64,000 nt of DNA. Source: Karalla daura. Lineage: Eukaryota > Chordata > Actinopteri > Chaetodontiformes > Leiognathidae. A program made the translations under genes and the position numbers. Below the pieces are notes generated by a model. That model was not told where the DNA came from and ran no database searches. It saw nothing but the letters and a program-made list of their open reading frames with translations. The stretch is taken from positions 18,896,419 through 18,960,418 of the forward strand of contig CM055198.1 in NCBI GenBank assembly GCA_029224185.1. Reading direction: 5' to 3'. Positions 1-13,400 of this stretch are shown in pieces (within the stretch, counting starts at the first letter, position 1; every line of letters starts with the position of its first letter).

Positions 1-69
1 TAAACTATCCAGGTCGTGCTACAGCTGAGGCCGAGGGCAGAAACCAGTAATCTGTGCCCCCTCCATCTC

Positions 70-139
<70 letters not shown>

Positions 140-3100
140 CACACGCAGACACACGCGCTCTGACGGTCTGCCAGGCTCTCCCCTCTGTGCTTCAATAATT
201 GTATTTCTCTGCTGGCTGCCAGTGAGCTCTGCCTTCTGTGGAGCAGTAAATCCTGTGTGTTTGAGCCCTGTCTGCCTGCAGGCCGCCCTGCACGTCTGCC
301 GCGGTGGCACACTGCCCTCTTGTGGCGCCTTCAAAGCATCTCGTCACCTCAGATCTGCTGAGGATGGGAGTCCAACTAAAAAGCCTTTTTATGTTAATAC
401 CGCAGCCGCAACACGTCCGTCCAACCGTCTGAAATATTCATAAATAAAAACCCATTATGTCGAATGTGCCGGAGTCACTGTCGGAGGTCACGGGCTGATG
501 CGAGAGCGGAGCTGCGGTGCCTGTTCGCTGCTGCATTATTGAGCACCTGTGTTTTGTGCCTTTTTTTAGAGTCTGTGTCTTGACTTTGATTTGGATCTTT
601 GTTTTGTTTTCAACGAGCGGCGTGCTGTAAATACACAACGACGTGTTTATGACAGGCCTGAACGGCGGGTACGGCCTCGTCACAGCCGCTAAATGGTACA
701 CAGTGGTGTCTGTATTGAAAGTGGCAGGGTGAATAAATAGCTGTCATGTATGTGTTTGTGTCTTGTCTTGTAGAGGCTAATGATAGTGAGGGTGGGTAAG
801 AGCAGAGCTGCTCCCCCACCAGATGGTGGGTAATGTGGTTTGCTTTAGCTGCCCACCACGCTCACTCTAATTAAACAGAGGAGATTACATTAACGCGGGC
901 TCCCACTCAATCTGCTCCTCCACTGAGCGTGGCCACGCTCCGATGGCGGGCTTGGCGGGGATCAGAGGTGGAGGAGGAGGGGTCACCGAGGTGACTGTCG
1001 TGTTTGGCGAGAGTCAGAAATTACACATTTGCTTTGGAGCTGAATTAACGTCTTTGTCTGGGAGGGGAAAGAAAAAAGAGAAAAGAGAAAGGATAAAAAA
1101 AGCAGGAGAAGGTTAGAAAGGAACATCTCGGAGCAGATGGTTCGGATATCCACTAGAAAGATCTTGAGGCTTTTTTTTTTTAACCTCACACTCTTCACAA
1201 ACGTCGTTGACTTTCTAAACGCCTTTCAGCGAGGCACTCAAACCCCTCCCCATCTGCTCTGTCAAAATCTCATTGGGCAACAACAGACGACAATAGTAAG
1301 GACAAACCCCGACACAACCTGCAAAATTAATTAATGCTGCATTCACGTGCTGTCGGGAAAACGTGTGGTCTCGCCTCCTCATGTCGGGAAAACAACTCGA
1401 CAAACAGATAAATTTTGGTGCACGAGTTGTCGACTTGGTTCAATGTTGACGTCACTTTCACAGAAAAATGGCGGGCAAGAGAGAAAGTAGGTGGTCATAA
1501 AGTAATGTGTAGTATGGTATACCATCAGTTGCCCAGGTAGAGTGACCTAGGTTATTGATTAGCATAAACATGCCAAGTAAAACAATATTCTAGTGGTTAT
1601 AGGGAATGTGCAGGTGCAATAAAGGATCATCACTAATATAAAGCTTTAGAACTGTTTCAGTATTCTTGGATAACAACATGAATCTTTTTCTTTTCTTCAT
1701 TTTCGTTTCAGCATTTTTTTTCATTTTTGTCATTAAAATACATATTTATGAAAGTAATTATATTTCATGGCTTGCCTGCTCCTTTTCCTTTGTTCCTCAG
1801 TGTCCATTAAAAAAACTGTAAACAATCAACAACCTGCGGTTTATATGCTTTAAAGCATTAAATTCTTTGTGTTTTTCCCACATTACAACCTTACTGCACG
1901 TGAATACAACAAAGTTGGAAGATCGAGTTTTATCACAAAAGGCCTTGAGAAGTTTGCATACAAAATGGTTTTTGACCAAACACACAAAACTGGACAGTGA
2001 GTGCGGTGCGTGGACTTCCTCCCTTTGTTCTTCTGCCTTTTAATAAAACACCAAAGCTGTTTGTTGCCCTGCTGAGCAGACAGCCCTCCTCAGAGTCTGG
2101 TCGAGTCCAGGTGTGTGAGAGTGTGTGTGTGTGTGTGTGATCTGCCTCCGTTAGGTTGTTGTTTGGCACGTACAATGACAATAAAGCCCTTTGAGTCTGA
2201 TTCGGATTCACGCTAGGGAAAAAAGGTGTCCTCCTCCGGGCGAGGGATCCTTTCACACCCGTGTCTAAAGCTGGTCACTTCTGATTGGACGGCCCAAGAT
2301 TTTTGTTAGAGGCGTGAGCAGCAGAGTCTTAACTTTGCTGGGTGTGAAGATTAAAGATGACTGTCTTTGACTGGCCTTTTAAAAACAACTTGAAGACACT
2401 GCTATACATCTCTATCTGTGAGTTTTTATTGGAAGCAGTGATTTTCAGGTTATGTGATGAGAATATCTCAGAGGCAAGATGGGAATGTATTAAGTATATT
2501 CATGAAAATTAAACCTAATTTGACGCTCTTGACAAATATGTTATAATGTTTCAGACAAACAGAGACACATTTGTCACGTATTCGATATGTTGCATTGCAG
2601 CATAAAACAGGAAGGCGTTAAAAACCAGATCGACCAGTTCACACAATCACCTTTTGTTACGGGTATTAGATTTTTTTTTTTCCATTAGCCTTCACAGATA
2701 TATTCACAGCGGACAAGAGTTCAGTGAAAAGAAGTGAATGGAGTCATATCCTGTAAAACTATCCCTGTGGCAAAACTGAGTAAGCTTTAAAATCGCAGAG
2801 CACCAGAAAACGAGGGAGCGCGATCACTGAGGGGAGAAACTGTACACTGCGGGCTGGAATTTAGCGGATGGGATTTAAGTCACATAGCTCCAAAATGGAT
2901 GACTCAATAAAACGTCGAGGGTGTCCTCAGAGGCTACTTTACGGTAAAATGAGGAAGATGGAAAATGAAACCAAAGGATCGCTGCAGAACCTGAAGGCCA
3001 GGGCAGGATCCCAGTGACAATGCATCGCCTCACTGCCGATGCTACGTGTAATTAAGAGGTCTCGCTGCCACAGTGCTGTGCAGCGAACAGTGGCAGACCT

Positions 3101-3353
3101 GATAGACCAAATCTTAGCCCCCCCCACCCCCTCACCCCTTCACATCTGGGATTTAACAGCCAGCTGCGGCTCTGGCAGAGAGCCATCGGAGGTCACCGCA
3201 GAGCCTGGAGTGACTCCAGCTGTTTGCAAGTCGCCCAGATGACACATAAACTCTATAAACAGCTTGAGACTGTAAAGGTTTGTGGCGGGAGCCAATAAAC
3301 CGTTAACAGGGATCGGCAGCATTGTCTTTGCCAGATGACGGGCAGCGGCTGGC

Positions 3354-3391
<38 letters not shown>

Positions 3392-3655
3392 AGAGATGAT
3401 GGGTTAAAAACTCAAACCGGCGATGAATAAACTCATATGGTTGTACGTGATGAATGCTGTGATTGATAATTCATGAACAAAATGACCAGGTTAAAAAAAA
3501 AAAAACAGGTCAAAATGACCTGTAGTAGTATGAGTTAATAGATTCATGTAATTGTTGATAGTAATGAATAAATGGTTGAAAGCTCCAGCTGCTGCAGGAT
3601 CAAGTGAGTCAAAGAGGAATACAGACCAGAATGAACATTGGATAGAAGTGTTATT
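1..3655. other. flank downstream of zbtb16, no gene seen
   Basis: Begins with a (CA)n microsatellite at about 69-155. Otherwise AT-rich unique-looking sequence with short T runs, a (GT)n at 2120-2140 and a (GA)n at 3359-3390. No exon with family resemblance was seen on either strand. Confidence 0.6.
69..155. repeat. (CA)n microsatellite
   Basis: Nearly pure CA dinucleotide run of about 85 nt. It gives long Thr-His or Cys-Val open frames on both strands that are not genes. Confidence 0.98.
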
Positions 3656-3659
3656 AAGA

Positions 3660-3960
3660 GTGTCAGGGTGAGGTGGTGGCTTGTCGCACTGCATGAAGGT
3701 CCCAGGTTCAACTTCCCAGTCAAACCTCAAGACTTTTCTATGTGGAGTCAACCTGCTCTCTCCTCGGTTTCCTCCCACAGTCCAAAACACGAACGTTTAG
3801 GTCAGCTGAAGGCTTTATATTGCCTTTAGGTGTGAGTGTGAGAGTAAATGGGTTGTGTGTGTGTGTCTCCTGTGATAGACCAGAGACCTCTCCAGGGTGT
3901 ATTCACACTATATAAGCTTGAATAGGCTTCAAAAGGCCCCTGCCATTAAGATACAAAGGT
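3660..3960 (+). repeat. SINE-like dispersed repeat, copy 1
   Basis: Contains in order: GCACTGCATGAAGGTCCCAG, GGTTCAACTTCCCAG (box-B-like), CGGTTTCCTCCCACAGTCCA, TTTAGGTCAGCTGAAGGC, AGGTGTGAGTGTGAGAG and CCTCTCCAGGGTGTATTCAC. The same blocks recur at 7595, 17545, 42600 (inverted), 48485 (inverted), 48790 and 60395. This is a very common teleost repeat layout. The tail runs into a (GGAT)n array. Confidence 0.75.
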
Positions 3961-4073
3961 AATGAATGAATGGATGGATGGATGGATGGATGGATGGATG
4001 GATGGATGGATGGATGGATGGATGGATGGATGGATGGATGGATGGATGGATGGATGGATGGATGGATGGATGG
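3961..4073. repeat. (GGAT)n tetranucleotide microsatellite
   Basis: About 26 uninterrupted units, directly continuing the ATGGATGG-type tail of the SINE-like copy before it, suggesting the array grew from the element's tail. Confidence 0.97.
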
Positions 4074-6253
4074 CCAAATCTAAGTTAAAATCTAAGTTAA
4101 CCAAAAAGCAAAGTGTGATCTGATCCAGATGTGTTTCCAAATGTGCATGAAATACTCAGAACTACCTCCCTTACTACCAGATGCTGCGAATATCGTTTCT
4201 AAAATTGAAGTTAACAGTCTCTGTCTCTAGAGGTTTCTCTTTTCCACATTTAGTGATCCCCCCAATCCTGATTGTGATCCCAACTCTTTAAACTGGATTT
4301 TCAGCATGCAAAGATAAGTTTTCAGTTCCAGAAGATGAGTGTGAAAACAGCCTCCGAGTGTCAAAGACTGCACCTACATTATTCTGCACAACGAAGCATA
4401 AACATTCAACTACGAACGAGGAGAAAAGTACTTTCTTCTCCTTCTTCTGCTCCTTCGCAGCAAAGGGAGGAAATACCCTCCACTCGCAAACCAGTTGAAA
4501 TGAACACATCTGGAAGACGGTGGATGAAGGTGAGAGCCGCTCGGTAAAGTGCTCTGCCGTTCAGCAGGCGGCGGAAGCAGTTGGCAAATGAGAAGAGATG
4601 CATAAAATAGTAACTTGTTTTATTCTTTTTTTAACCATGCCACCGAACACTGACGCATACAGAGTTGTGCCTGAATCCACACTGAGAAAACACTTTCACA
4701 CACTGTGTTACAAAGCTGTAATGAAGAGGGATTTTTTTTTCTTTTTTACTGCACACATGGCAAGAAGAACAACCCTGATTGGATACCAGGTCGAGCTTTG
4801 ATCTGGCCCTGAGGTAGACAGACATTGACATAATCTAAACAATGCTAATCACATCCTTCTAAGACACGTCAAATAAAAGGACATCTGCATTATCACAACA
4901 TAGAAAGATCAAAGAAAAAACCCTTTTCAAACAAAAGTGCTCTATTTCTTTTGGTCCACCAAGGAAATCCAGTTATAGTGCATGTTCATGTAGAATAGAT
5001 ACAGTGAATGTGTGTTTTCATGGCACCGAGTGCTGTTGGCTACTTAAGAAGGCATTGGTCATGCCCACAGACGCCAAGATTTGCTATACACACGCTTTTC
5101 ATCCAGAGATCTCAGCCCATTGTCACTTTGAAGGGAACAATTTGATGCGAGTCCCAAGCAATTTTTGATGTAGAAGTACACGCTTGTCTCAGAATATCAG
5201 CCACTATCACAGTATGTTGCTTCCAGCTGCAATGTTCAGACAAAGTGGATCTACATGGCAGTCTATCTTTAATTAACAATAAACAAACACCCAGAAACAA
5301 CTACCAATAGCACGGACCCATGTACTCAAGCACATCGATGCTCTACTTATAAAAGAGGCACGAGGGAGGGATCTTAATCAAATCAGAGACTTATAAAACA
5401 CACACATTAAGATGTTTCTCAAATCATACCAAATGTAAACAGATAGCAAATTACTGTAATACAAAAATACAACATGTTCTATAAGGCCCGTGTTAGGCTC
5501 ACATAAGGGAATAACATACCATGACAGTTTGTACATTACAGCTACACTAAAACTGACAATAACCTGCTCATAGTAGTGATTCAATGTCAGAATTTTCTTT
5601 TTCAGGTTTAGTAAAAAAAAAACAAACGACAGCTTCTTTTCATGTTTTCTTTAAGTTTTCTCCTAGAAAATTCTGATTCTGTGATTTTTATAAGACATCT
5701 ATATATAGTTAATGATAAAAAACTACACGTAAAAGCCATGTCGAGGCTGTTTGTATTTTTTGTTTTTTTTACACACTGTTTGACCATTTCGTTATGATGT
5801 ATTTGTTAGAAAACTAAAACTAGTGTTGGATGAGAAATTTGCAGTAGGTCTAAAACAAACAGTGGAAATTGAGGAGAGGTAGAGCTTGCTCTACTAGAAA
5901 TCATCCCAAGAGACGCCAACCACATGATGAAAACCAGCACATATTTGGTAACAGATAAACAACATATAAATAGCAGGAAAAAAAAAACAGAAAAAAAACA
6001 AATAAACCCAACCTATTACATTGCAAGAGAAACTCAAAATTGTAAGCGAGCTACCTCGAAAAACAATAACAAACCCACTGCAAGAAAGACAAGGCAATTA
6101 AAGAGATCAAGCTTATGAGGTCAAAATGTGGCAGCCATTCAAGTAAAAACATGCAGAAAATAAACAACTTCAAAATAAAACTCCAACAGCGGGAAAAAAA
6201 AAAGAAAAAGAAATAATAAAAAATAAAAATAAAAAGGTGAGAAGTCACAGGAA
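4074..6253. other. AT-rich flank between repeat and zbtb16 UTR
   Basis: AT-rich with A/T homopolymer runs; canonical AATAAA on the minus strand at 4619-4624 could end a long zbtb16 UTR. No coding exon recognised. Confidence 0.4.
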
Positions 6254-7209
6254 TTTAATAGAGAAACGCTGCAAAAGTTCAGCCAATCAAGCCTTTGTGG
6301 AATTATTTTCAACATCTACTGCACAATCATAGAAGATGACTCTGATGGTTTTGCGATCGATCGAAAGAAAGAAAGAAATAATAAAAAAGAACAAAAAAAC
6401 ATCTCCTGCTCTGCAACACAGGTCAGCAGTCACAGCCGTTGTGGCATTGATTTAATCCACAGTGGATCCATTAAAGTTACAGTTATTATCACAACCGTGT
6501 GTGTGCGTGTGTGTGTGTGTGTGTGTGTCTGTGTGTGTCTGTGTGCACTAGGGCTGAAACAGGTCGAGCTCTTAACAACTCTCCATAAGAAATTAAGTGT
6601 TGTTGCTTTTACGCCAAATATTCCTCCTTCCAAAATGTGAGAATTTGCTGCTTTTCCTTGTTTCTTTTTTTGTTTTTTTTTTCTCTTAAAATCGTTAAAA
6701 ACTGAATCTCTTTGGGCCGGACTGTCGATCGGACTCGGAATCTGGTTCGTTGAAGGACGTCCCCTCGTCACCAAAGTGTGACTGTTTTTCATCTTTTTGT
6801 AAAAAAAACTCTAATTGATAATAAAACTAATCATCAGTAGCAGCCCTAGCCATGTGTGTACACACATGGTTTCTTTCTTTTTTCATTTTTTGTCTTTGCG
6901 TCTCGTGTGTCTCAAGGTAAAAGCCTTGTGCCCCTCCCCCACCCCAACCCACCCCCAGAATGGCAACTTACCCACACTTCATTGTTCGGATTCATAAAAA
7001 AAAGTCTAGATTTTCTCTTTCTTTTTTTTCTTTTTTTAAAACCCACATAAAGACATAGAATCGGTCAGCATGAAAAAAAAACAACAGTAACACTGGAGTT
7101 ACGAGGTTTTTACACAACAGTGACAGCATATATGTGTGTGTGTGTATCTATCTGTGTGTGTGTGTGTGTGTGTGTGTGTTTGGGACTGTGCATGGGGTCC
7201 AAGTCCTGC
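6254..7209 (-). other. zbtb16: probable zbtb16 3' UTR
   Basis: Sequence downstream of the zbtb16 stop is AT-rich with T/A runs and (TG)n tracts at about 7130-7180 and 6497-6546. The nearest minus-strand poly(A) hexamers are ATTAAA at 6451-6456 and 6254-6259; a canonical AATAAA occurs at 4619-4624. The true end is not known from sequence; a 0.75- to 2.6-kb UTR is possible. Confidence 0.5.
7133..7180. repeat. (TG)n microsatellite in zbtb16 3' UTR
   Basis: TG dinucleotide tracts starting about 30 nt downstream of the zbtb16 stop codon, so they would be transcribed as CA repeats in the mRNA. Confidence 0.9.
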
Positions 7210-7439
7210 TCAGACGTAACAGACGTACAGGTAAGTCTTTTCTATCCTCCAGTCCGCCGGCACGTCCTCGGGCTTGTGGCCCTTCATGTGCTTCTGCATG
7301 GCGGCCAGGCTGGGGCAGAAGTCCTGGCAGATGGTGCACTGGTACGGAGACGCTCCGTTGTGCGTGCGCAGGTGCTTGATCATGGCCGAGTAGTCTCTGG
7401 ACCGTTGGTGACACAGCTTACACTCGAATGGCTTCTCAC
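7210..7439 (-). CDS. zbtb16: zbtb16 last coding exon: zinc fingers 8 and 9 and C-terminus
   Basis: 230 nt including TGA at 7210-7212. Encodes EKPFECKLCHQRSRDYSAM, HLRTHNGASPYQCTIC, CPSLAAMQKHMKGHKPED and the conserved C-terminal tail DWRIEKTYLYVCYV. Acceptor TTTTTCAG|GTGAG. A SINE-like element sits in the preceding intron, 150 nt from the acceptor. Confidence 0.97.
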
Positions 7440-10400
7440 CTGAAAAATTCAACAATGGAGCATTAACCTTGTAGACCCGGGAGCTGGACGCCCGCCAGGC
7501 GTGAGAGTGCAGTCACCTCCACGTCAGTCTCCACTGTACTGGTTGTGTGTGTGTGTGTGTGGGTTTCAGCTTCGGGGATAAGGTGTGTATCTGTGACACG
7601 GTGGATTAGCGGTTATCACTGTCGCCTCGCAGCAAAGAGGGACTTGGGTTTCGACTCTTGGGTCAGACCCGGGGGCCGATCTGCGTGGAGTTTGCGTGTT
7701 CTCCAAGTGTCTGTTTTCTCCAGGTTTAGGTCGATTGCAGACTCTGAATCCCTCTGTGTGAGTGTGAGAGTGAATGGTGTGTGTGTGTGTGTGTGTGTGT
7801 GTCCTCTGATGAACTGGAGGCCTGTCCAGGCTGTGAAGTTAGTAATAAAGCAGGTTAAGGAAATGGATGAGTGGATGAGGTTTATTTACTTTAATCATTT
7901 ATTCCTCCATTTGGAACAATGTGTCAACATAACCTCTTTTCCTTCTCATATACAACACTTTACATGTCTACTCAAAGTGTTTTAAAGACATTCTAATTAC
8001 ATAATTACTTAATTTTAACAGACTTTTTTAACAAAAAACAATGTGTGAGCGGCACAGAATCAGGCAGGGGTCATTAAAATTCAGATGAAATGTGATCATT
8101 CAATTTAATGCTTAGATCGTGTTTGTTCGATTAAAGTAATTGGATGTAAAAGCTCTGTACGTTTCCTCACATAAAACTGCTTTAACCACCATCACAGTTT
8201 AATGGCTGAGCGGCTTTTTTTCTGCAAGTTTTTCAACAAAATCTTGAATTGTCTCGATCATTTCTCACCCCAAAGACGATACGCTCTTGCAGGATGACTG
8301 TCCCATTTAAGGACCAAAAGCCATAAATTCATTACCTGGCCCTCAGCACTTGCCAGTGGCACTCAGCCCTCTAAGTGACTTCGTTCCTGAGATCAATCTT
8401 TAAAAGCACGTCATAAATAGACACTCGCGGTTTAAGTTTTTTATGATCGGATTTTTCCGTCTTGCTTCGTCTCTCACCTGTGTGCACGCGGTAGTGTGTT
8501 TCCAGCTGGTGCTTGAGGCTGAACCTCTTCCCGCAGCCGTTGCACTCGTAAGGCTTCTCTCCGGTGTGGATGCGCTTGTGGCCCCTCAGCGTGCCGTCGT
8601 CTCTGAAGCAGCTCCCGCAAAACTCACACTCGAACGGGTGATCGCCTGAAAGCACAAGCCGTGTCACAACAGCGAGCGGCAGTCACAACAACGTCGGCCC
8701 ATTATCGCGGCCATCGCATTAAGGGCTGAGTTTATCCCCGGCACGACATGGTATGGTGCATATGTAGCCGTGTAGGTCAAACAGTCAGCGAGCCCTTTCT
8801 GCACATGAATATCAAGCAGGGAAATAATGTGCTTTCAGACGTGGCTAATGTTATGACACGAGGACACTCCTCTTGGCTGTCTGCTAATGGCTAATAAAAG
8901 TCCTCCAGGCATGTGCGCCTCTGTTCTCTATACTGTAGTTAATCTATTTCTCTCCTAGGCTGAGGATTTGACTCATCTCCAATGACCTATGTGCCTCATT
9001 ATCTCAGTGTCCACAGCAACAGCCAAGTCAGAGGATACATTGCTCTCCTCATTACAGGCTGATTCTCCCCAATCCCCCACCCCACTGTGGAGCAGATGAC
9101 ATTTACAAAATGTTACTTCCAAGCAGAATGGCATACAAACAAGATACGCTGCCATGGCCAAAACTCCCTTCACTTCTGTCTCTTCACATCAATTATGTAT
9201 TTCTCCTGTCTAGACATCAAGCAGTCGTGACAGCTGGGAGTGTTATTTAAGGTAAAAGAAGAAAGGGGGACATCTTTTCAGTAAATATCTCTCCGTCTCC
9301 TGCGGCACTAAGACTCACCCTCGGTAGAACACACAGACAAGTCATTTCCATTTGCTTTTCCTTCAATATTTATTTGGGTTTCCTCTATCATTTTGGGTGA
9401 ACCACACTAGAACTGACAGCCGTGAATTGCAGAAGCCCAAAGGCTGTCTAAGAACCCAAAATATAAACAGGATGAAATTGCCCAAAATATGCACCGGCCA
9501 TAACGGTACAGTGCTGTCATCGGAGAGGTGAGTCATCTTATAGAGACGGTGAGAGGGAGGGTGGGAGAGGATGCATGCAAATTGACTAAAACCTTAAAGC
9601 AAGTAACCTAAGGAAATTAACCCATATACGAAAATAAATACAGCCGTCTGTCGTCTTTCTTTCCCCGACGCGTTGCGGGTCTCTAACTCTGCAGCCTCTC
9701 ACCCGTGTGCGAGCGCAAGTGTCTTTTGAGGGTGGTGTGGCTGGGGAAGGGGCGCTCGCAGTGGCTACAGATGTAGCTGTGCATGCCTGCGTGGACCTCC
9801 ATGTGCTGCTGCAGGGCCTTCTGGGTCTGGAAGCGCTTTGCACACAGCAGACAGAACACCGCCATGTCAGTCCCTGGAGAACGCACAAGACACAGACACA
9901 GTTATTTCAGTACCATACACAGACAGGGCCTTAAGTGGGGAAACTGGGTCACTTCAACTTTGTGTGAGTCCTCTGAGGGAAAAGCTTCTTTCAAAGAGCA
10001 AGTGCCTCTACCTAAACTAACTCCCCTAAAAGCCCACAGGCACTTTCAACTGTGAGTCTTTAGACGTTCTATTTTAAACCATGAAAGTCATTGTTTTCTT
10101 TAAGAATTTCCCACACAATGCACAGCATGCCAATCACACAATCAATGGCTCCTTCCTGGTGTGTTAGATGTGTAATTATTCTCTTCATTCCCCATCAGGA
10201 GTCAGCTCCAGCCTGTGAAGTCCTCTGTCTCTGTGCTCAAAGAGCGGCTGATAGTAGCTCCACCCTAAATGATGCCTACACTATGCGCTCCGTGCAGAAT
10301 GTTAAGTAGTGATATCAAGCCATTAAAGGCAGGACTGCAGGAAAAAACACAATCCAGTTTAATCCTGTGTGTGACCTGGCATCTCTTTGGGGCTGCTTTC

Positions 10401-13400
10401 CTGTTGCACAGAGTGTGGGGAGGAATACAGATAGGGGAGACGCTGGCAGGGTAGCTCAAGTCAAAATGGCTATGCGAAGAAGATCCATTGGCTGTCATAC
10501 AGTCAGCACTTGATCTACAGGCCGTGTGTAACGCCAGAACGCAAATCCATTCTGGCAGTGACACACATGCACATTCATATGTGTGGTAATACCGGACAAG
10601 GGGAGGAAAAGAGGACGGGGCGGTGGAGGGGTGGGGTGATGTGTGAGAGGGGGGGGTCTGGTTAATCAGCTGCATTGGACATAACGCTGAGAGTGAGGCT
10701 TTAATGTGAGATTATGAGGTCCTTATTTCTCTGTCTGCTCAGGTTGCAGATCATTTACAATGCTAGCAGGTCCCATTGCTCCTGACTCAGATTCAATCAG
10801 ACATCTCCAGCGGAGGATCATTAGTAAACAGAGGACTGTGCCAGCACTTCATTGGAATTCAAGTGGGGTTGCTGTGTCGCATTTAAAATGCAGTCTGATG
10901 AGGTCCACTAAATCAAATCATTTGTTACTGTTATTGAAGTGCCTTGAGGCAACTGGCAATTAAATTGGAATTAACGCAGGGAAAGGGATACAGCACACTC
11001 ATACTAAGAGGGAAGAGTGTCAGACACTTGCTTTAGGTTCTATCAAGTTAACAGACAAGCCTGTTCAAAGAGGACAGAGAAAGAAACAAATCAAGCAAAT
11101 TCGCATTTTCAGTGATAAATCACAAACACTGGCTGTGCATTGTCCACTAATCCACGTATAACGGTTTACTGAAACAAAGCGAGACTCCTTTTTCAGACTT
11201 TGCATTTCACAGATTTGACATAGAGCTACAAAAGCTTCTTGATGGTGTTTCTGTCTGAAACTAGTTTTGAAATTTTACCCTTAGAGCGGCGCTAACAGAG
11301 CTGATCATTCGTAATCATTAACAGAAAGAAGACAGGATGAAAGACATTCCCCGATCTTAACAATCCTGTAGGGAGGCGATCCGGTGTAATGAACTGCACC
11401 TGTTCAGAGGCTTTAGCCTGTGGACTTTTGCACAAAGGGCACACAATGAGGTTCAGGCCTTCATTGACCAAGCCCATTAGTCATAGGCTCCTCATGCAAC
11501 TCCGACAATCCCTGTCTTTATGCTGTCGCCTAATGACCAAGGCCCTTTCTCACCCACGGATCACAATATTTTAGTTGAAGACAAAAGAAGCTCCATTCTC
11601 AACGCCTCTGCACCCTCCCCACTGCCCTCGTCCGCTGACCATACAGGAAATCCTTTCACTGTCTGACCGGCTCCGCTTTCTGCCTGAGTCATACCTAACT
11701 AAAGCCTCTCTGCACTGTGCAGCGGTGGAGCCCGGATAATGATCTATCTAAAGACATTTCTCGAGCGCAAAACGCAGTCACTGCATGACCTGTGTGTGTG
11801 GTGTGGAGCTCCCTGATTCACTTTCCCTCCCTGGTCCCCCCCCTCCCCCTCTCCCCCTCTGGTAATATGTGCAGCAGCCAGCAGGGGGCGTGCTTTCTGT
11901 ACCAATGTGTCCATGCTGCTTCAGCTGCAGGCAGAGCCCTCAACTACTGTAACCGAATAACACATTATCCACCTTGTAGATTCTTCAGAGCCGCTTTAAT
12001 CAACCCTCTCGCTCTTTATTAACGATCATATATCGTAAATGCTCGACTCTGCGCCACCCCGGCACACTTTGTTCTCCCCGGGCTGTGAAAGTCTTAACAT
12101 CCCGGGCGCCTTTTGTCGAGTCAAAGTGTTACTCGCTGACACACTCGCAGACTCTCACAGATGTGCATCCTGATCCTTCTGTCACCAGCGATACCGAAAC
12201 TTGAGTTAAGAAATATGACAAATATTCTGTCACAAGAATCTCACTCTTGATCTCGGGCTGACACGCGGTGACAACAGCTCAGCAGTCGTTGAGTCGGTTT
12301 TATTGCGCGCAGCCGACGCTGAAAATAAAAATAACAAATAGTATCTTGAAGTGTAAACAAAAAAAAAAAAACCTGCGCCAGGCAGGAAAGTGTTTGTGTT
12401 TGTGTGTGTGTGTGTGTGCGTGTGTTAGCGGTGGCATTTCGGCTCGCTGCGCTCTGTTAACTTTTCAAACAAAAAGGATTTGCAGTTGTAGAGTTTTCCA
12501 GTAAGCTTTGGTAATAAGTGCAGAGAAGCTTCTTTATGAGAGAATAAGCCCTAAAGTTGGCTGTCATTGCCCCCTGCTTTCTCACCCTTAACCAGACAAT
12601 GGGCCTGGGATTTGGGTTTTAAGGCACAGGATGACCCCTGACCCTTGGTCCTCAATGGGGTAAATACCATGTAATCAATGGTATTCCTCAAAGGCCCGGA
12701 GAGTTGACTGAGCATTGTGTCTAGTGGGAGGGAGCCTTAACAGTGGGAGTAATCATTTACTTTCAAGCAATCCCTGCTTAGAGGCAGCAAAACATAAACA
12801 TTTACTGTGTGCATTACGTTACTGAGCTGCTTGGCGAATCCACAATTCGGTTTGTAATCCGGGGAAGGTTGTTCTGCAATTTCAGCATATCTGCCGCCCG
12901 TACGCTCATGTGATTTAACATGGTCTGCCTTCATACATCTGCCACTTATTCAGCCTCGACCGAGGTGGGAGCCAGCCACGCTCTCACGCTGCCTAAGAAA
13001 CAAAACCATGTGTCTAGGCAACCAGATAGGATCATGGTCCTTGTTGGGGTGAAGTGTTCAAGCTAATCCCTTCATTCACAAATAAGCGCAGCCTGTTTCT
13101 TTTCAAGCGGCAAACAAAAGTTTTCCCACCCTGAGAATCTGGGAGTAAACCCACTGCAAATTGAACAAGAGATTGCATTGAGAGACGATGGCAAATCTGT
13201 ATAATTTCTTCTGTGTTATCCTTAACTTCGGCGTGCGGAGCCCAGCAATTAAACTGATTGATTTGTGAATAATTTGTCTTTTTGCATTTGTTGAAAACAT
13301 AGACACACAAAAAAGATTGGATTTAAACTGCAGTTTAGGGAATAATTGGGCATCAGATGGCACTTTAAGTTTGAGGTACACATTGACTCGTTGCCCATTA

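Noticed and set aside
19..443. Thr-His and Cys-Val rich frames near the left edge
   Set aside because: Translation of the CA microsatellite.
1340..1480. TGCATTCACGTGCTGTCGGGAA-type stretch as a transposon end
   Set aside because: Similar wording occurs in fish transposon remains, but no terminal repeat or duplication could be shown here.
10265..10675. 136-codon minus-strand frame in zbtb16 intron 3
   Set aside because: No domain, no splice-compatible borders, ordinary intron composition; probably chance.
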